Positions 29,857-38,912 are shown, counted from the stretch's first letter. The stretch: DNA of 60,543 nt from Bacteroidota bacterium (GCA_026391855.1 JAPLDE010000065.1:1-60543), one strand, 5' to 3'. Notes: generated by a model from the letters alone, not told the origin. Numbers and translations: made by a program.

Positions 29857-29883
29857 GGAAAGATATCGTGTTTATGTTGATGG

Positions 29884-32800
29884 TTAATGAATGCCCGTAC
29901 AGGTTTTTTGATAGGGAATATCAGAACCTATATATTTATTCCATTCATCCTGGTCAAGGTTTCTTTTTACCCGGGTACAAACCCGTCCGGAAAGGAAGGC
30001 AGGATCAATGATGAACTGCCTGATGCTCTTGTCTGCCCCGCAGGAGAATATCTTCTGGCTGTCGGGACCAAAGCTGAGCCCATATACCCACTTATCATTA
30101 TCATCGATAACGACAGGCGGGATACCAGGCTCCAGGTATTTCCATAAACGGATGGTACGGTCGTAGCTGCAGGAGGCAAGGATGGTGCCATCCGGGCTGA
30201 AAACCAGTGAGTTAATACTCGAGGTGTGTCCGATCAGGTCAACAGGGTTATCATTCGGGTGTGCAACCTTCACGATCCTGATGAGCCCGCTGGAAAAACC
30301 CAGGGCAAGATACTCCCCGTCTTTGGTCAAACATAAGGTCTGGATGGGCTTGGGCGATTTTAACAGGACTTCGGGAACCGGGTTTTGACCCTGCAGTTTT
30401 ACCCTCATCACCTGTCCATCCAGCGTACTGATGAACAGGAGATTTTTATCAGTTTGAAAATCCATCTGGGAAATTTTCATTCCTGTCGAAATGGAGTTGA
30501 GAAGGACGGGGGTTTTATCCCTGACATCCCATACCCTGATGAGCCCGTCGCTGCTGCCTGCCACCAGAACCTGGGACGGAAGGAAACGCAGGGTGTTGAC
30601 CGGAAAAGTATTGAGACGCAGGATCTGCGGAACTCCTTCAGGATGAGTGGTTTGCCATACCAGGATTTCTCCGTCGGTATTTCCGGATGCAACCCATTTT
30701 TCATCAGGACTCATGGCCACACTCCTGAATCCGTTTTTTCCTTTTTTAAGGGTGTTGAAGGGTTGAAAAGCCCCTGGAAGGTTGATCTGCCATAGTCTGA
30801 CACTGCCGTCCGAACTGCAGGAAACCAGCTGATTCCCGGAATGGCTCAGCGCAATCGATCTGACTTCATCGTTATGTCCCCGGAGGACCAGCTTGTCGTC
30901 TGATACGGCTGCTAATGCATGGTAAAGATCGGGATCCTGCAGGTTTCCTTTGTTTTCGGAGATGAATTGATAGGCCTGAAAGGCAAGAAGGGCTGGCAGA
31001 TCACCTTCCACACCGGTCTGCATCTTTTCCGACTGAATAGCAATCGACTTACCGATGGCTATCATCCTGAGCCTGAGAGCATGTTGCTCTGAAACGGCAG
31101 CCTTATTCCTTTCCTGGTCGGCAATCGTTGTCTGGTTTACGGCTTCCTTTCGTTGTGATTCCGCATCATCCCTGGCTTTTTCGGCCGCCACCTTCGACTG
31201 GTCGGCAACAAGCCGTTGAAAAACAGCTTCTTTCTTTTGCTGCTCGGCGATCAGCTGTTGTTTTATCGCGTAATCTTTCTGTTCTTCTGTAATGATCTTT
31301 TGCTGTTCGGCGATCTGCTGCTGCTGTTCTGAGATTTTTTTCTGAATAATGGCTTGTTCGGATTGTTCGGCAGCTGCTTTACTCTCCACCGTGGCAATTT
31401 TTTCTTTCTCGAGGGCTTTCTTCTCGTTGGCTTCTGATTTGAACATCATATTCAGCGCAAGGATGAGGAAGAGCACCGATATCACAGAGGCTGTTCCCAG
31501 AATGACCGAAAACCGCCGGGTCCGCTGCAGGTTTCGCTTTTGCAGGTTTTCTTTTTTGGCTATTTCCTGTTCATATACCTTTTTTGAATACATCAGGTAT
31601 TCAATAGCCCTTTCGAAGGAAGGCTCGTACCTGACGGCCCAGGCCGGGTTGGGCCTGTTCTGGTCGTACCATCTAAGGGCCAGCTGTAGTTCCGGATTAA
31701 CCCACAATCCTGTCTTCCCCTCCTGATATAGCCTGGCCGAACGGGCCAGATTCAGATATAGCTGGGCCGATTGTAACTCATCCTCCGACCACTGTTTTAA
31801 CCGTGTCCATACTCTCATGATACTCTCGTGAGAAATGTCGATAATGCTGTCTTCACGGAGATTCACATGATACGGAGGCATCAGGAAGGCCCTTCCGGGT
31901 TCCCTGAAACGGTCGATGACCGTCATCATTTCTTCCGGCCTGGCTTCTGCCTGCGAACAGATCTCACCCAGGGAGGTCGGATGGCGGGTCCCTTTGTTCT
32001 CTTCCCCGAAATCAATCAGGGATTTGAAGAGTTTTTCCGATAGTTGTTTGGCACGGGGTGATGGCAGTTCCCCATAAATCTCTTCTGCATGGATGGACAA
32101 CGCCTCTTTCATGGTGCCTATAGCATCATAATGCCGCTGATTGATAGGCTCTTCACCTACCCTCCTGATCTTCCAGTAATCCCAGGTTCGCATGAGGGCA
32201 TGCTGTAATATGGGTAACTGATCGGGGTTTGTTCCCACTTCATCAAGCAACCGCTGTATCAGTGTTTCATCAATATTTCCGTGAAATACGGCAATTGGTC
32301 CGGTAATCACCTTGCGGATCTCTTCTCTGACCATACGGGGGACCAGGTAGTGACCCTGGTTGATAGCCTCGGTCAGCTCACGGTATTCTGTACATTCATC
32401 CAGAAAGTCTGATCTCATAGAAAGGACAACAAAAACAGTAGCCTCTTCATCCCTGAGGGTGCTGAGCAACAAGTCAACAAACCGGGCAGATTCTGAAGCA
32501 GCATGGGTATCTGCTTTGCTGCGTTTAAACCGGAACAACTCTTCAAACTGGTCTATATAGATCAGCCTGTTTCTTTTTGTTCCGCCAGCAGAAGCTTTCA
32601 GGATCCCGGTCAGCCCGTTTATATCCTTTTTCAGCGTCTGCGCTGCTTCATCAGTGGTGAGGTTAAAAGTGGGGTTACCGCTTAATGTCTCAACGAGGGA
32701 AAGAGAAAGATTCCCGATGGGATCGTCTCCGGGCCGACATAAAAACAGGTCCCATTCCCCTTCAAATGTGGTGTGTTTCCCTTTTATCAGTGAAGGGATC

Positions 32801-32988
32801 AACCCTGCTTTGATCAGGGATGACTTCCCGCAACCCGATGAACCGATGATCGCGATAAACCGGGTCATCGATAAACGATCAATCAACTCTTTGATCTGCT
32901 GTTCCCTCCCGAAAAATAAATAGTCTTCGTGGGGCTCGTAGCTTCGGATCCCCGGAAATGGATTAACCGGCGCGATAAAATCGTCCAT
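29884..32988 (-). CDS. Membrane-anchored nSTAND1 NTPase with coiled coil and WD40 repeats
   Basis: The ATG at 32988 is preferred (MDDFIAPVNPFPGIRSYE fits the family start); an ATG at 33015 is possible. A STAND P-loop NTPase occupies about 15-420: NPFPG with SYEPHEDYLFFGRE, Walker A IGSSGCGKSS, Walker B LIYIDQFEELF. It is followed by one TM helix (about 500-522), a Gln/Glu-rich coiled coil (about 525-640) and about seven WD40 blades (about 685-1010; LRGHNDEVRSIALSHSG, LIGHTSSINSLVFSPDG). STAND NTPases act as switches that oligomerise on sensing a signal; WD40 is the usual sensor end. No effector domain is visible. It begins the unit that continues into the TonB receptor, so a role in envelope sensing fits better than a stand-alone defence gene, although related nSTAND proteins do act in defence. 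Confidence 0.85.
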   Translation of the reverse strand: MDDFIAPVNPFPGIRSYEPHEDYLFFGREQQIKELIDRLSMTRFIAIIGSSGCGKSSLIKAGLIPSLIKGKHTTFEGEWDLFLCRPGDDPIGNLSLSLVETLSGNPTFNLTTDEAAQTLKKDINGLTGILKASAGGTKRNRLIYIDQFEELFRFKRSKADTHAASESARFVDLLLSTLRDEEATVFVVLSMRSDFLDECTEYRELTEAINQGHYLVPRMVREEIRKVITGPIAVFHGNIDETLIQRLLDEVGTNPDQLPILQHALMRTWDYWKIRRVGEEPINQRHYDAIGTMKEALSIHAEEIYGELPSPRAKQLSEKLFKSLIDFGEENKGTRHPTSLGEICSQAEARPEEMMTVIDRFREPGRAFLMPPYHVNLREDSIIDISHESIMRVWTRLKQWSEDELQSAQLYLNLARSARLYQEGKTGLWVNPELQLALRWYDQNRPNPAWAVRYEPSFERAIEYLMYSKKVYEQEIAKKENLQKRNLQRTRRFSVILGTASVISVLFLILALNMMFKSEANEKKALEKEKIATVESKAAAEQSEQAIIQKKISEQQQQIAEQQKIITEEQKDYAIKQQLIAEQQKKEAVFQRLVADQSKVAAEKARDDAESQRKEAVNQTTIADQERNKAAVSEQHALRLRMIAIGKSIAIQSEKMQTGVEGDLPALLAFQAYQFISENKGNLQDPDLYHALAAVSDDKLVLRGHNDEVRSIALSHSGNQLVSCSSDGSVRLWQINLPGAFQPFNTLKKGKNGFRSVAMSPDEKWVASGNTDGEILVWQTTHPEGVPQILRLNTFPVNTLRFLPSQVLVAGSSDGLIRVWDVRDKTPVLLNSISTGMKISQMDFQTDKNLLFISTLDGQVMRVKLQGQNPVPEVLLKSPKPIQTLCLTKDGEYLALGFSSGLIRIVKVAHPNDNPVDLIGHTSSINSLVFSPDGTILASCSYDRTIRLWKYLEPGIPPVVIDDNDKWVYGLSFGPDSQKIFSCGADKSIRQFIIDPAFLSGRVCTRVKRNLDQDEWNKYIGSDIPYQKTCTGIH

Positions 32989-33143
32989 GTTATGGATTAT
33001 GTAAGGTCTAAACAAACCTACACTAAATTCATCAAATGTACAAGTAGATATAAGAATAACTTCAACAGTTTGTTTGGAACAAATCAGTCAGATCTTCTTA
33101 TAGAATAAAAGCCTGAATAAAAGATAGGCAGAAGGTCGTGCTT

Positions 33144-34235
33144 TTATTTCACGTTCACCTTGACTTCTTCAAGAATGACCGGTCTTTCCATGCATTCTTC
33201 ATAGTCGCAGCAAATTTTGCAAATGCGTTTAAATACATGAAAATCAACAAGTTCTATGTCTTTTGAAAGATAATCCTCCTTCATGGGTTCTTCACGTAGC
33301 AGGTCGGTACTGAGATATTTCTTGTTGTCGTCTGAGAAAACAGTGGCCACCACGGCATGGGCTCCCAGTTCATTCTGTACCTGTAATGCACCCAGGAAAT
33401 TGGCCCCTGAAGATATCCCTACAGCCAGTCCGATTCTTGCCAGTTTCTGCGCCATCAGTATCGAATCACCGTCCGGCACGGTAACTACCCTGTCAAGTTC
33501 ATTCAGTTTGACAATGGCAGGGATGAATTCATCGGAAATACCCTGTATTCTGTGGTTTCCGACCTTATGACCAGTCGTCAGGGTAGGAGATTCGGCCGGC
33601 TCCAGCGGATGAATGTTAATGGATGGGTCTTTCTCCTTAAAAAACTTTCCGACTCCCATGATGGTGCCTCCTGTACCTACACCTGCAACAAAAGCATCCG
33701 GTTTCTTTTCATGATAAATAAGTTGCCACCACAGCTCCGGACCGGTTGTCAGGTAATGCGCTTCAACATTATCGATATTGGCAAATTGCTTGGGCAGGAA
33801 AATATTGGGCTGAGTGGCAGCGATTTCTTCCGATAGCTTGATACTGCCTACAAAGCCTCCCTGCTCTTTGCTGACCGGTATGATCCTGGCACCCAGGCTG
33901 CGAATGATCTCAACCCTTTCCCGGCTCATCCAGTCTGGCATCAATATGGTCACCGGATGACACAGTGCCCTCCCGATGGCTGAAAAAGCAATGCCCGTAT
34001 TTCCACTGGTAGCTTCAACAATAGTGTCACCCGGTTTGATGTTCCCCCTTTCATAAGCCTTTTCCAGAATGTGAAGGGCCATCCTGTCTTTAATGCTGCC
34101 TGTCACACTGTAATGCTCGCTCTTGGCATATAGGGTGCGGATCTCTCCTCTGTACCTGAAATTGATCACCAGCATGGGGGAATTCCCTACCAGCTTCCAT
34201 AAATCCGAAAATCGCTTTCTTAACTCTTTAGTCAT
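33144..34235 (-). CDS. PLP-dependent cysteine synthase family enzyme with C-terminal Cys cluster
   Basis: The ATG at 34235 ([13 protein letters not shown]) is preferred over the upstream in-frame start at 34286. The 363-residue protein has the PLP lysine K49 in SVTGSIKDR, the SGNTG substrate loop and the GTGGTI phosphate loop. It belongs to the O-acetylserine sulfhydrylase/cystathionine beta-synthase fold and makes or breaks beta-substituted amino acids in the cytoplasm. The last 40 residues extend beyond the usual catalytic core and contain C339, C342, C343 and C348 ([10 protein letters not shown]), a pattern suited to binding a metal or Fe-S cluster. The exact substrate is therefore uncertain. 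It lies downstream of the anti-sigma-like gene on the same strand, separated by a heptanucleotide array. Confidence 0.85.
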   Translation of the reverse strand: MTKELRKRFSDLWKLVGNSPMLVINFRYRGEIRTLYAKSEHYSVTGSIKDRMALHILEKAYERGNIKPGDTIVEATSGNTGIAFSAIGRALCHPVTILMPDWMSRERVEIIRSLGARIIPVSKEQGGFVGSIKLSEEIAATQPNIFLPKQFANIDNVEAHYLTTGPELWWQLIYHEKKPDAFVAGVGTGGTIMGVGKFFKEKDPSINIHPLEPAESPTLTTGHKVGNHRIQGISDEFIPAIVKLNELDRVVTVPDGDSILMAQKLARIGLAVGISSGANFLGALQVQNELGAHAVVATVFSDDNKKYLSTDLLREEPMKEDYLSKDIELVDFHVFKRICKICCDYEECMERPVILEEVKVNVK

Positions 34236-34330
34236 GTAGTTCTGTCTATAAAAAGTCACCATTCGTTGGTTAAGTTCACCTCCCAAAATCCCCGCAATTT
34301 ACTAAAAATCCGAATTCCAAACTCCTCCTC

Positions 34331-34379
34331 CCCGTTCCCCGTTGCCCGTTCCCTGTTCCCTGTTCCCCCTTCCCCCCTA
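34331..34379. repeat. Short heptanucleotide array touching the anti-sigma stop codon
   Basis: Seven successive 7-mers in register (cccgttc, cccgttg, cccgttc, cctgttc, cctgttc, ccccttc, cccccta) belong to the same family as the array at 35055-35306. The last unit includes the TAG stop of the anti-sigma-like gene. Confidence 0.85.
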
Positions 34380-35720
34380 ATCCAGCGTAAACATCACCTG
34401 CATCGTAAACTGCACATTCGCTGGCTTCCCTCCCTGCTTTCCCGGATTCCACCGCGGCATCAGCTTGATCACCCTCACGGCTTCTTCATCACACCCTCCC
34501 CCGATACCTTTTAGCAACCGGATGTTTTTTATCCTTCCTTTCGTATCAATAATAAAAGAAACATACACAATACCCGAAATCCCGGATTCTCTCGCCGTTT
34601 TCGGATATTGAAGATGGTCCCAGATGAACTTCTGCCTGGCCTCTTCACCACCCGGAGAACTTGTCATCTCCTCAACCAGCGTAAAGACCGGCGCTCTGTC
34701 TTCCTCTTGTACTACAGACTGTTTGACACGCGATGTAACTCTGTCTTTTTTAACTTCCGTGACCTCGTAACTTGCCATCGCCGGAATATTTCCCTCACTG
34801 AGATTCAGCGATTTCTTTTCATCAAAAACCGAGTCACTTGCACCTATGGCAGGTTTATCCGGTACTTTTACCCCCCCGATGGGTGCCTTCTGATCAGTGA
34901 TGGTAATGCTTTTAACAAAGTCGTCATCCTTGGTTGCCATAGTTCCCGGCACCAAATCAGATACATCCAACGGAGCAGCGAATCTCACATTCTTGCCGGG
35001 AGATCTCTTTTTATTGATCTCCGAATCCTCCCTTTTCAACAACTCATTAACATTCCCTATCCCCGTTCCCCGTTCCCCGTTCCCCATTCCCCGTTCCCCC
35101 TTCCCCGTTCCCTGTTCCCTGATCCCCGTTCCCCGTTCCCCGTTCCCCATTCCCTGTTCCCTGATCCCTGATCCCCGTTCCCCGTTCCCCATTCCCCGTT
35201 CCCTGTTCCCAGTTCCCCGTTCCCTGTTCCCAGTTCCCTGTTCCCTGATCCCCGTTCCCTGTTCCCTGATCCCTGATCCCCGTTCCCCGTTCCCCGTTCC
35301 CGTCTCCTTAACAGCATTCACCGCAAGCATCTCCTTCTGCCGGGGTACATATAACCGGATGACGAAATAAAACCCGATAAGTACCAGAATGGTGGCGGCT
35401 ATTGAAAGGCCTGTCCACAAAAAACGGTGTCTGTGCCTGTAATCTGGTGGGTCTGCTTTATGAGCATATTCTTCAGCCTGACGGTCTATTTCTGTAATCA
35501 TTCCTGAAAGCTTGTCGGTAAAAGCGGTTTCTCCCCTCTCTTCCAGGAACATTTGCACTCCTTCAAAAGCGATCTGGCAGAATTCACAGGACTGAACATG
35601 GTCTTCCACTTCCTTCCGCTGGGATGCATAAAGCCTTCCCATGGAAAATACCTGTATAGCCTCAGGAGTCAAACAACCGGAGGCCATAAACAGTACCAAA
35701 TTTTCTTCATTCTTTTCCAT
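34377..35720 (-). CDS. Zinc-finger anti-sigma-like membrane protein with heptapeptide repeat linker and TonB C-terminal domain
   Basis: The ATG at 35720 is preferred over an upstream TTG; it overlaps the sigma factor gene by 14 bases, so the pair is coupled. The 447-residue protein starts with a ZAS-like motif (HVQSCEFC, H-x3-C-x2-C), has a TM helix at about 102-123 (GLSIAATILVLIGFYFVI), then a periplasmic region. Residues 139-222 are 12 perfect heptapeptides of the type GTGNGER or GSGIREQ, encoded by a 7-bp DNA array. The last 100 or so residues form a TonB_C-type domain (GISGIVYVSFIIDTKGRIKN, GGCDEEAVRVIKLMPRW). It probably holds the ECF sigma factor inactive and senses an outer-membrane partner through TonB_C. 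A change of one repeat unit would shift the frame and remove this domain. Confidence 0.8.
   Translation of the reverse strand: MEKNEENLVLFMASGCLTPEAIQVFSMGRLYASQRKEVEDHVQSCEFCQIAFEGVQMFLEERGETAFTDKLSGMITEIDRQAEEYAHKADPPDYRHRHRFLWTGLSIAATILVLIGFYFVIRLYVPRQKEMLAVNAVKETGTGNGERGSGIREQGTGIREQGTGNRERGTGNRERGMGNGERGSGIREQGMGNGERGTGIREQGTGKGERGMGNGERGTGIGNVNELLKREDSEINKKRSPGKNVRFAAPLDVSDLVPGTMATKDDDFVKSITITDQKAPIGGVKVPDKPAIGASDSVFDEKKSLNLSEGNIPAMASYEVTEVKKDRVTSRVKQSVVQEEDRAPVFTLVEEMTSSPGGEEARQKFIWDHLQYPKTARESGISGIVYVSFIIDTKGRIKNIRLLKGIGGGCDEEAVRVIKLMPRWNPGKQGGKPANVQFTMQVMFTLD
35055..35306. repeat. Heptanucleotide minisatellite, 36 units, inside the anti-sigma-like gene
   Basis: 36 consecutive 7-mers occur with no indel (main units cccgttc, cctgttc, cctgatc, cccattc, ccagttc). 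252 bp equals 84 codons, and the 21-bp superperiod yields a heptapeptide repeat. I see no stop codon in any of the three minus-strand frames through it. Confidence 0.97.
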
Positions 35721-36315
35721 GGTCAAGAAATATTTTCAAATTACGCTTGCCATTCTGAAGGTAACTTTTCACCTTGTTCAGGTCATAACCTGTTTGTTCA
35801 CTAATATCCTGGTACGACTTCTCTTCATAATAATACAATTCAACACACTTTCTCTGTTCATCAGGGAGCCTGGCCAGCGCAGCCCTGAGTCTCACAAACC
35901 TGCGCTCCTGCTCCTGCGCATCATAAAGATGCATGATGGAGGAACTTTCCATAACTTCTGACTGAAGATCATACATGGTCTGGGCAATAGCTCTTTTACC
36001 GGCCTTTTCATGACGCAATTCCATCAGACAGAAATTCCGGGTGATGATGAAAAGCCAATCCTTGAAACTCTTTATTTCCCTGGTCGAAGGTTTGGTCAGT
36101 AACTGCTCAAACACCTGCATAGCTGCATCCCGTGCAGCTTCTTCATCCTTCAGGTATTTATAACAAACACCAAAAACCAGGTGAAGGTACCTTTTGTACA
36201 ACTCACCCATAAAGGCAGGTTCCCGGCGGTCATGGAAAGCATGGTAAAGCTCCTCGTCCGTCTGAGGTTTTCGGGGAATGCCTTTGCTGTCGGTGTTTTC
36301 AGAAGTTTGTTGCAT
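35707..36315 (-). CDS. ECF-type RNA polymerase sigma factor
   Basis: The ATG at 36315 (MQQTSENTDSKG) is chosen because sigma homology starts about 20 residues later. The open frame reaches a GTG at 36423, but that would use up the divergent promoter region. The 202-residue protein has region 2 (FMGELYKRYLHLVFGVCYKYLKD, AMQVFEQLLTK, FKDWLFIITRNFCLMELR) and region 4 with an HTH (LPDEQRKCVELYYYEEKSYQ, DISEQTGYDLNKVKSYLQNG). It directs core polymerase to stress- or envelope-related promoters. Its stop overlaps the anti-sigma-like gene start, the usual layout for a regulator pair. The divergent neighbour at 36439 carries a matching TonB_C domain and may be a target or partner. Confidence 0.9.
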   Translation of the reverse strand: MQQTSENTDSKGIPRKPQTDEELYHAFHDRREPAFMGELYKRYLHLVFGVCYKYLKDEEAARDAAMQVFEQLLTKPSTREIKSFKDWLFIITRNFCLMELRHEKAGKRAIAQTMYDLQSEVMESSSIMHLYDAQEQERRFVRLRAALARLPDEQRKCVELYYYEEKSYQDISEQTGYDLNKVKSYLQNGKRNLKIFLDHGKE

Positions 36316-36438
36316 GGGCTGGCCTCTCTGCGAAGGTAATTTTTTTGTCCCTACCGTAAAAACTTTATGGAATTTCTTATGCCCTGGCATCTTCTTCTGA
36401 AACGATCCCTGATTTTTTAACACTTAAACCCTTTTACC

Positions 36439-38814
36439 ATGAACGCTACAAAAAAACAGTTGTCAATTGTTGTGATCTCTCTGGCAATCATTTTGATATC
36501 GTTTTGCCGGGGATTTTCTCAAATTCAGGAAAATACGGATAAAACGCTTTCTCCTTATTTCTTCATCAAATCTGATGATCCAACGGTCGACCAGCTCCCG
36601 CTCAGATCAACCTCAACCGATGTAAATATTGCAGGGGTCATTGCCGCGGTAAAAGTGAAGCAAGTCTATAAAAACCAGGGAACTAAGCCCATCGAAGCAA
36701 TATATGTGTTCCCGGCCTCTACCCGGGCAGCTATAAATGCCATGAGAATGCGTATTGGTGAGCGGGTTATTGAAGCGGTAATAAAAGAAAAATCAAAAGC
36801 CAGGGAAGAATATGAGACGGCAAAAAAACAGGGCAAAAGCGCATCCTTGCTGGAAGAACAGCGACCAAACGTCTTTCAGATGAATGTGGCCAATATTATG
36901 CCTGGGGATGAAATCCTGGTGGAACTGGATTATACCGAATTGCTGATCCCGGAAAATGCTGTCTATGAGTTCGTCTATCCAACCGTCGTCGGTCCCCGTT
37001 ATTCAAACCAACCCCCACCCCTGGCCATGAAAGAGGAAAAATGGGTGGCAAACCCGTTTACCCACCAGGGAGAAAAACCCTTTTATACATTTAATATCAG
37101 CTGCAACCTGGAAGCCGGTATGCCCATCGCCGACATCAGGTGTGTTTCTCATGAGGCAAATGTTAATTATGAAAATGAAGGGAAAGCCCGCTTAACGCTG
37201 AAAGATCAGGATGCTTTCCAGGGTAACAGGGATTTCATTGTTCAGTATAAACTCTCCGGCAATCAGATTGCTTCAGGAGTAATGCTTTATCAGGGAAAGG
37301 ACGAGAACTTTTTCCTGGCCATGATCCAACCTCCCGCAAAAGTGAAATTATCGCAAATTCCTCCCCGTGAATATGTGTTTATTGTGGACGTGAGTGGTTC
37401 CATGAACGGATACCCGATAGAGATCTCCAAAAAACTGATGAAAGACCTGATCGGCAAACTAAGAACCAGCGATAAATTCAATGTTCTGCTCTTTGCCGGT
37501 TCCTCACAACTGTGGTCTGAAACCTCCTTGCCGGCCACAAAAGAGAATATTGATAAAGCCATTTCTTTTATTGACCGCCAGAACGGTGGTGGAGGCACTG
37601 AACTCCTGCCGGCACTGAAAAAAGCGCTGTCACTCGGGTCCTCGGAAGGAATATCCCGCACCTTTATCATCGCAACCGATGGATACGTGACTGTGGAGAA
37701 GGAAGCTTTTTCCCTGATAAGGAATAATATGGGCAATGCAAACTTTTTCGCCTTTGGGATCGGGACCTCTGTCAACCGTTACCTGATCGAGGGCATTGCC
37801 CATGCAGGACTGGGATTGCCATTTATTATCTCCAAAAAGGAAGAGGCTGAAACAACAGGGGCTGCCTTCAGGGATTATGTCGGGAATCCCGTATTAACAG
37901 ATATTCACCTTAAATATAATGGGATACAAGTATATGATGTTGAACCAAAATCAATTCCCGATGTCTTTTCTCAACGGCCGATCATCATTTTCGGCAAATG
38001 GAAAGGGAGCCCGGAAACGGGTAGTGTAGTGCTTACCGGTCTAAGCGGCGAAGGTAAATTTCAACAGCGTATTATGCTGGCGGGTACAGGTAACAATAAC
38101 ACTACCACTGCATTACGTTACCTCTGGGCCAGGGAAAGGATCAGGAACCTGGATGATTTCGGATCGGAAGATAACGTTGGAGAGGTCGATGGCTCATCAA
38201 AGGAAATTACCAGACTTGGGTTACAATATAACCTCCTGACTCGTTATACATCATTTATTGCAGTGGATTCCGAAGTCCGCAACAAAACCGGGCAGACAAC
38301 CACCGTTCAACAGCCGTTACCGTTACCGGAAGGAGTGGGAGATTTGGCTGTCGGTGGAGTGGTAAAGGCTGTTTCAACGGGTCCGATGCTTAAAAGAGAG
38401 TGTAAACAGCCAGCCATAAATTCAAGGGAATACCAAACTGTTGATGATTCAAATGTAAACAATGTGCAGTTTGAAGAATCAGAAAGTGTTGACAACCCTG
38501 TCCACTTCACAATTGTCGGAGAAATGCCGGAATACCCGGGCGGTTCAACGGCAATGCAGGAGTTTATTGCGAAAAACCTGAATTATCCGCAGGCTGCCCG
38601 CAACGCCGGTATTCAGGGTGTTGTTTATGTCAGCTTTATGGTATACGCTGATGGTTCCATTCATAATATTAAGGTATTAAAGGGAATTGGCGGGGGTTGT
38701 GATGAGGAAACCATCAGGCTGATCAGATCAATGCCTCCCTTTAAACCCGCCAAACAGGCAGGAAAACCCGTAAAGTCTAAATTTACCCTGCCGGTAAGAT
38801 TCTCATTGGGGTGA
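36439..38814 (+). CDS. VIT and vWA domain protein with TonB C-terminal domain
   Basis: The 791-residue product has a signal peptide or anchor (1-27), a VIT domain (about 40-175; VKQVYKNQGTKPIEAIYVFP, SKAREEYETAKKQGKSASLL) and a vWA domain from about 308 with a complete MIDAS start (FIVDVSGSMNG; later IATDGY). Residues from about 692 form a TonB_C-type domain (GIQGVVYVSFMVYADGSIHN, GGCDEETIRLIRSMPPF) closely similar to that of the anti-sigma-like protein. The fold suggests a metal-dependent adhesion or protein-binding module in the periplasm, modelled on inter-alpha-trypsin inhibitor proteins. It is divergent from the sigma factor gene across about 120 bases, which probably hold both promoters. 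VIT-vWA with TonB_C is an uncommon fusion; its partner is unknown. Confidence 0.85.
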   Translation: MNATKKQLSIVVISLAIILISFCRGFSQIQENTDKTLSPYFFIKSDDPTVDQLPLRSTSTDVNIAGVIAAVKVKQVYKNQGTKPIEAIYVFPASTRAAINAMRMRIGERVIEAVIKEKSKAREEYETAKKQGKSASLLEEQRPNVFQMNVANIMPGDEILVELDYTELLIPENAVYEFVYPTVVGPRYSNQPPPLAMKEEKWVANPFTHQGEKPFYTFNISCNLEAGMPIADIRCVSHEANVNYENEGKARLTLKDQDAFQGNRDFIVQYKLSGNQIASGVMLYQGKDENFFLAMIQPPAKVKLSQIPPREYVFIVDVSGSMNGYPIEISKKLMKDLIGKLRTSDKFNVLLFAGSSQLWSETSLPATKENIDKAISFIDRQNGGGGTELLPALKKALSLGSSEGISRTFIIATDGYVTVEKEAFSLIRNNMGNANFFAFGIGTSVNRYLIEGIAHAGLGLPFIISKKEEAETTGAAFRDYVGNPVLTDIHLKYNGIQVYDVEPKSIPDVFSQRPIIIFGKWKGSPETGSVVLTGLSGEGKFQQRIMLAGTGNNNTTTALRYLWARERIRNLDDFGSEDNVGEVDGSSKEITRLGLQYNLLTRYTSFIAVDSEVRNKTGQTTTVQQPLPLPEGVGDLAVGGVVKAVSTGPMLKRECKQPAINSREYQTVDDSNVNNVQFEESESVDNPVHFTIVGEMPEYPGGSTAMQEFIAKNLNYPQAARNAGIQGVVYVSFMVYADGSIHNIKVLKGIGGGCDEETIRLIRSMPPFKPAKQAGKPVKSKFTLPVRFSLG

Positions 38815-38837
38815 TTAGTCCCGGGATTGACTAAAAG

Positions 38838-38878
38838 GTCCGGTCATACTGTTTTATTCAGTATGACCGGACTTTTTT
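38838..38878 (+). terminator. Rho-independent terminator after the VIT/vWA gene
   Basis: A 14-bp perfect stem (gtccggtcatactg, 38838-38851, pairing with 38859-38872) closes a 7-base loop and is followed by six T residues. It lies 23 bases after the stop codon. Because the left flank is A-rich it may also work for the convergent gene ending at 38913. Confidence 0.9.
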
Positions 38879-38912
38879 AGCTACTCCGGTACAAACCCGG
38901 GTATCATGCAGA

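Noticed and set aside
35055..35306. CRISPR-like repeat array
   Set aside because: Units are 7 bp and contiguous with no spacers; there are no Cas genes nearby.
34608..35370. Open frames on the plus strand and a second minus-strand frame through the heptamer array
   Set aside because: They exist only because the repeat has no stop codon in any frame; the products are Pro-rich or Gly-rich low complexity and lack domains.
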